In this document: one piece after another, positions 61,329-64,000 of the stretch
How positions within the stretch are numbered: position 1 is the stretch's first letter
Layout: each line of letters opens with the position of its first letter
Source: Synergistaceae bacterium
GTDB lineage: Bacteria > Synergistota > Synergistia > Synergistales > Synergistaceae
Length of the DNA: 64,000 nucleotides
NCBI GenBank assembly: GCA_031289955.1
Contig: JAITOL010000054.1
Span: forward strand, 1-64,000
Direction: 5' to 3'
The notes under the pieces: model-generated
The model's database searches: none
The model's input: only the letters and a program-made list of their open reading frames with translations
Told to the model about the DNA's origin: nothing
Made by a program: the position numbers and the translations under genes

Positions 61329-62009
61329 CTACCTCCTCTCCTTCGCCGTCGGGGCTTGTTCGGTGTCTAAAATGAGCGGACGCTCGAGCATTTCGCCCTT
61401 GTATATCCACACTTTTACCCCGATGACTCCGTATATCGTTCTGGCCTCGGCAAATCCGTAGTTGATGTCGGCGCGCAAAGTCGACAGCGGGAGCTGCCCT
61501 TCGAGATACCACTCTGTGCGCGCTATTTCCGCGCCCCCGAGACGCCCGGAACACTGAATCTTTATTCCCTTGGCGCCGCTCTTCATCGCCCTGAATATTG
61601 CCTGCTTCATCGCTCGCCTGAAGCTGATTCTGCGCTCCAGGGCGGACGCAACCCCTTCCGCGACGACCTGCGCCTCGCTGTCGGGATTTTTAACCTCCTG
61701 AATGTTTATCATGATGCGGCTTCCGGTCATGGACTGGAGCTCGTCACGAATGGACTGTATTTCCGTGCCGCCCTTGCCTATCACGACTCCAGGGCGCGCC
61801 GTGAAGACGGTAAAACGCATAACATTGCCGATACGCTCTATTTCTATTCTGCTGATACCCGCGTTTGACCAGCGCTTCTTCAGCCACGCGCGAAGTTTGA
61901 GATCGGCATGGAGATTTTTGGCGTAGTTACGCCCATGCGCGTACCAGCGCGACTCCCAATCATAAATAACTCCGAGGCGAAAACCTACCGGGTGAACCTT
62001 CTGACCCAC
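61329..62009 (-). CDS. rpsC: Ribosomal protein S3
   Basis: [24 protein letters not shown]. Confidence 0.98.
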   Translation of the reverse strand: MGQKVHPVGFRLGVIYDWESRWYAHGRNYAKNLHADLKLRAWLKKRWSNAGISRIEIERIGNVMRFTVFTARPGVVIGKGGTEIQSIRDELQSMTGSRIMINIQEVKNPDSEAQVVAEGVASALERRISFRRAMKQAIFRAMKSGAKGIKIQCSGRLGGAEIARTEWYLEGQLPLSTLRADINYGFAEARTIYGVIGVKVWIYKGEMLERPLILDTEQAPTAKERR

Positions 62010-62023
62010 TGTTCAGCCCTCCC

Positions 62024-62371
62024 TTATTTCTCTGCCACTTTGACGGTAATGTGGCTAGTGTGATGCCTGAACGGATGCGCGCGACCGTGGGACACGGGGC
62101 GAAACCGCCTCATATATGAACCCTGATCGGCCGTGGCGCAGACGATGAACAGTTTGTCCAAGTCGAGTCCCAGGTTGTGCTCGGCGTTAGCGAGAGCGCT
62201 CTTCAGAGTCTTCTCGATATACCTCGCGCCCTTGTTGGGAGTGAACTTCAGGATCGTGAGGGCGTCCGACGCCTTCTTGCCCCTGATGAGTTCGAGAACC
62301 TGACGAGCTTTGTCGGTCGGTATGCGAACCTGCCAGGCTGTTGCTTTGGCTTCTTTGGCTTCCATCTGCAC
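62024..62371 (-). CDS. rplV: Ribosomal protein L22
   Basis: RIPTDKARQVLELIRGKKASDALTILKFTPNKGA; RPVSHGRAHPFRHHTSHITV. Confidence 0.97.
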   Translation of the reverse strand: MQMEAKEAKATAWQVRIPTDKARQVLELIRGKKASDALTILKFTPNKGARYIEKTLKSALANAEHNLGLDLDKLFIVCATADQGSYMRRFRPVSHGRAHPFRHHTSHITVKVAEK

Positions 62372-62376
62372 CCCTC

Positions 62377-62661
62377 CTACCTCTTGACCTTGGAGGAGCG
62401 TTCCTGCCCCGCGTGTCCGCCGAACCTGCGCGTCGGCGAGAACTCGCCGAGCTTATGTCCGATCATGTTGTCGCTGATATAAACGGGTATATGAATCTTT
62501 CCGTTGTGTATAGCTATCGTGTGCCCTATCATCTCGGGCGTTATGCTCGAACGCCTGGCCCAGGACTTGATGACCCGCTTCTTGCCGGATTCGTTCATGT
62601 CCTCGATGCGTTTCAAGAGCTTGGCGTCCACGAATGGTCCCTTTTTTAACGAACGAGCCAT
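62377..62661 (-). CDS. rpsS: Ribosomal protein S19
   Basis: [20 protein letters not shown]. Confidence 0.98.
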   Translation of the reverse strand: MARSLKKGPFVDAKLLKRIEDMNESGKKRVIKSWARRSSITPEMIGHTIAIHNGKIHIPVYISDNMIGHKLGEFSPTRRFGGHAGQERSSKVKR

Positions 62662-62679
62662 GCCATAACCCTCCTAAAA

Positions 62680-63504
62680 CTACTTGCTGCGCCTGCGGAC
62701 TATAAACTTGTCCGAAGGCTTGTGCTTACGGGTTCTGTAACCCTTTGCCGGCGTTCCCCACGGAGAGACCGGGTGCTTGTGAGACTTGCTGCGCCCCTCG
62801 CCGCCGCCCATAGGATGATCGACAGGGTTCATAACCATGCCGCGCACGTGAGGACGGCGTCCGCTCCAGCGGGTGCGTCCCGCTTTGCCGAGGACGACGT
62901 TCTCGTGTTCCTCGTTGCCGACCTGACCTATCGTGGCCGTGCACTCCAGGAGGATGAGGCGAAGCTCGCTCGACGGCATACGGACGAAGGCGTATTTGCC
63001 CTCTTTGGCCATGAGCTGCGCTGAAACTCCGGCGGAGCGCACCACAACTCCACCGCGGCCGGGCTCGAGCTCTATATTGTGAATGACAGTTCCGTCCGGT
63101 ATATTCTTCAGCTTGAGAGCGTTGCCCGGCTTGATGTCGGCCTCAGGCCCCGCCATTATCTCATCGCCGACCGAAAGACCGTTCGGCGCCAGTATATAGC
63201 GCTTCTCTCCGTCCTTGTAATTCACAAGAGCGATGCGGGCCGAGCGGTTCGGATCGTATTCTATCGACGCGATGCGCCCCGGTACTCCGACCTTGTCCCT
63301 CTTGAAATCGATTATCCTGTATATCTTGCGCGCGCCGCCACCGCGATGACGCATCGTAATGCGTCCCGTGTTGTTGCGTCCGCCGCTCGTCTTGAGCGAC
63401 TCAGTGAGGCTGCGCTCAGGAGTGGACTTCGTTATTTCCGCGTAATCCGGACTTGTCATAAAACGACGACCCGGCGTGGTAGGACGATATTTCTTTATGC
63501 CCAT
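62680..63504 (-). CDS. rplB: Ribosomal protein L2
   Basis: [51 protein letters not shown]. Confidence 0.99.
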   Translation of the reverse strand: MGIKKYRPTTPGRRFMTSPDYAEITKSTPERSLTESLKTSGGRNNTGRITMRHRGGGARKIYRIIDFKRDKVGVPGRIASIEYDPNRSARIALVNYKDGEKRYILAPNGLSVGDEIMAGPEADIKPGNALKLKNIPDGTVIHNIELEPGRGGVVVRSAGVSAQLMAKEGKYAFVRMPSSELRLILLECTATIGQVGNEEHENVVLGKAGRTRWSGRRPHVRGMVMNPVDHPMGGGEGRSKSHKHPVSPWGTPAKGYRTRKHKPSDKFIVRRRSK

Positions 63505-63518
63505 TTATTCGTTCCCCC

Positions 63519-63815
63519 TTAGATCCCGGCGCCGTCGAAGAACTCGATGCGCTGCCCCGCGATGAGGGTGACAATCGCCTTTTTCCACGCGCGCGAGCGT
63601 CCTATGAACCGGCCCATTTTCTTCGGCTTCGAGCGCACATTGATGGTATGGACGCTCGAAACTTTTACCTTGAATACTTCCTCGACGGCATGGCGTATTT
63701 CTATCTTGTTCGCGCCCTTCAAAACCTCGAAAGTATACTTGTTCAGCGCCATCATCCTGCTGCTTTTTTCGGTGATGATTGGGCGTATGATTATATCATG
63801 AGCGGGCGCTATCAT
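63519..63815 (-). CDS. rplW: Ribosomal protein L23
   Basis: [26 protein letters not shown]. Confidence 0.97.
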   Translation of the reverse strand: MIAPAHDIIIRPIITEKSSRMMALNKYTFEVLKGANKIEIRHAVEEVFKVKVSSVHTINVRSKPKKMGRFIGRSRAWKKAIVTLIAGQRIEFFDGAGI

Positions 63816-64000
63816 GCTCCGAACACCTCCTCGAGTTTCCGGACGGCTTCCGGAGTGGCGATGAGCTTTACATGGTTTAAGATGTCGTAAACGTTTACGC
63901 TGTCGACATGCAAAACCACCGCGCCGGGAATGTTCGACGCTGACTTTATTACGGGAGCGTTGCTCTCATGGATGATGAAAAGCGGTTTCGCCGCCACGTC
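63812..64000 (-). CDS. rplD: Ribosomal protein L4 (partial, runs off the window)
   Basis: C-terminal L4-like sequence ([38 protein letters not shown]) directly upstream of rplW. Confidence 0.92.
   Translation of the reverse strand, partial: DVAAKPLFIIHESNAPVIKSASNIPGAVVLHVDSVNVYDILNHVKLIATPEAVRKLEEVFGA

Overview
This 64 kb GC-rich bacterial chromosomal window has no rRNA, tRNA or CRISPR array that I could recognise. Gene order, TTG/GTG starts and heavy AUA use suggest a Synergistota-like organism (inference). From left to right it holds: a his biosynthesis operon on the minus strand (PAP2-hisZGCBHAF-hisIE); an SLH/phosphodiester-glycosidase gene; thrC-thrB-lysC-asd; groES-groEL with a perfect CIRCE box; an acrR-RND efflux operon with an AcrR-like operator; rsmA; an MBL-fold gene; a laterally acquired-looking type II R-M cassette; a three-gene cluster of flavinylated-type FMN-binding protein, hybrid histidine kinase and LsrB-like AI-2-binding-type protein; a 1361-aa DUF4132/MolR-like protein; xdhC; trmB; a low-GC accessory patch with a zeta-toxin module and a decayed AlbA_2-type gene bracketed by a perfect 34-bp direct repeat; a second hybrid kinase; rsmD-coaD; an OYE-family oxidoreductase; and a long minus-strand run (truA, ecfT/A2/A1, rplQ, rpoA and the alpha, spc and S10 ribosomal clusters to a partial rplD). 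The best candidate for an undescribed system is the FMN-binding/hybrid-kinase/LsrB-like cluster at 27434-32175. No database search was run. Family calls come from reading the translated motifs.
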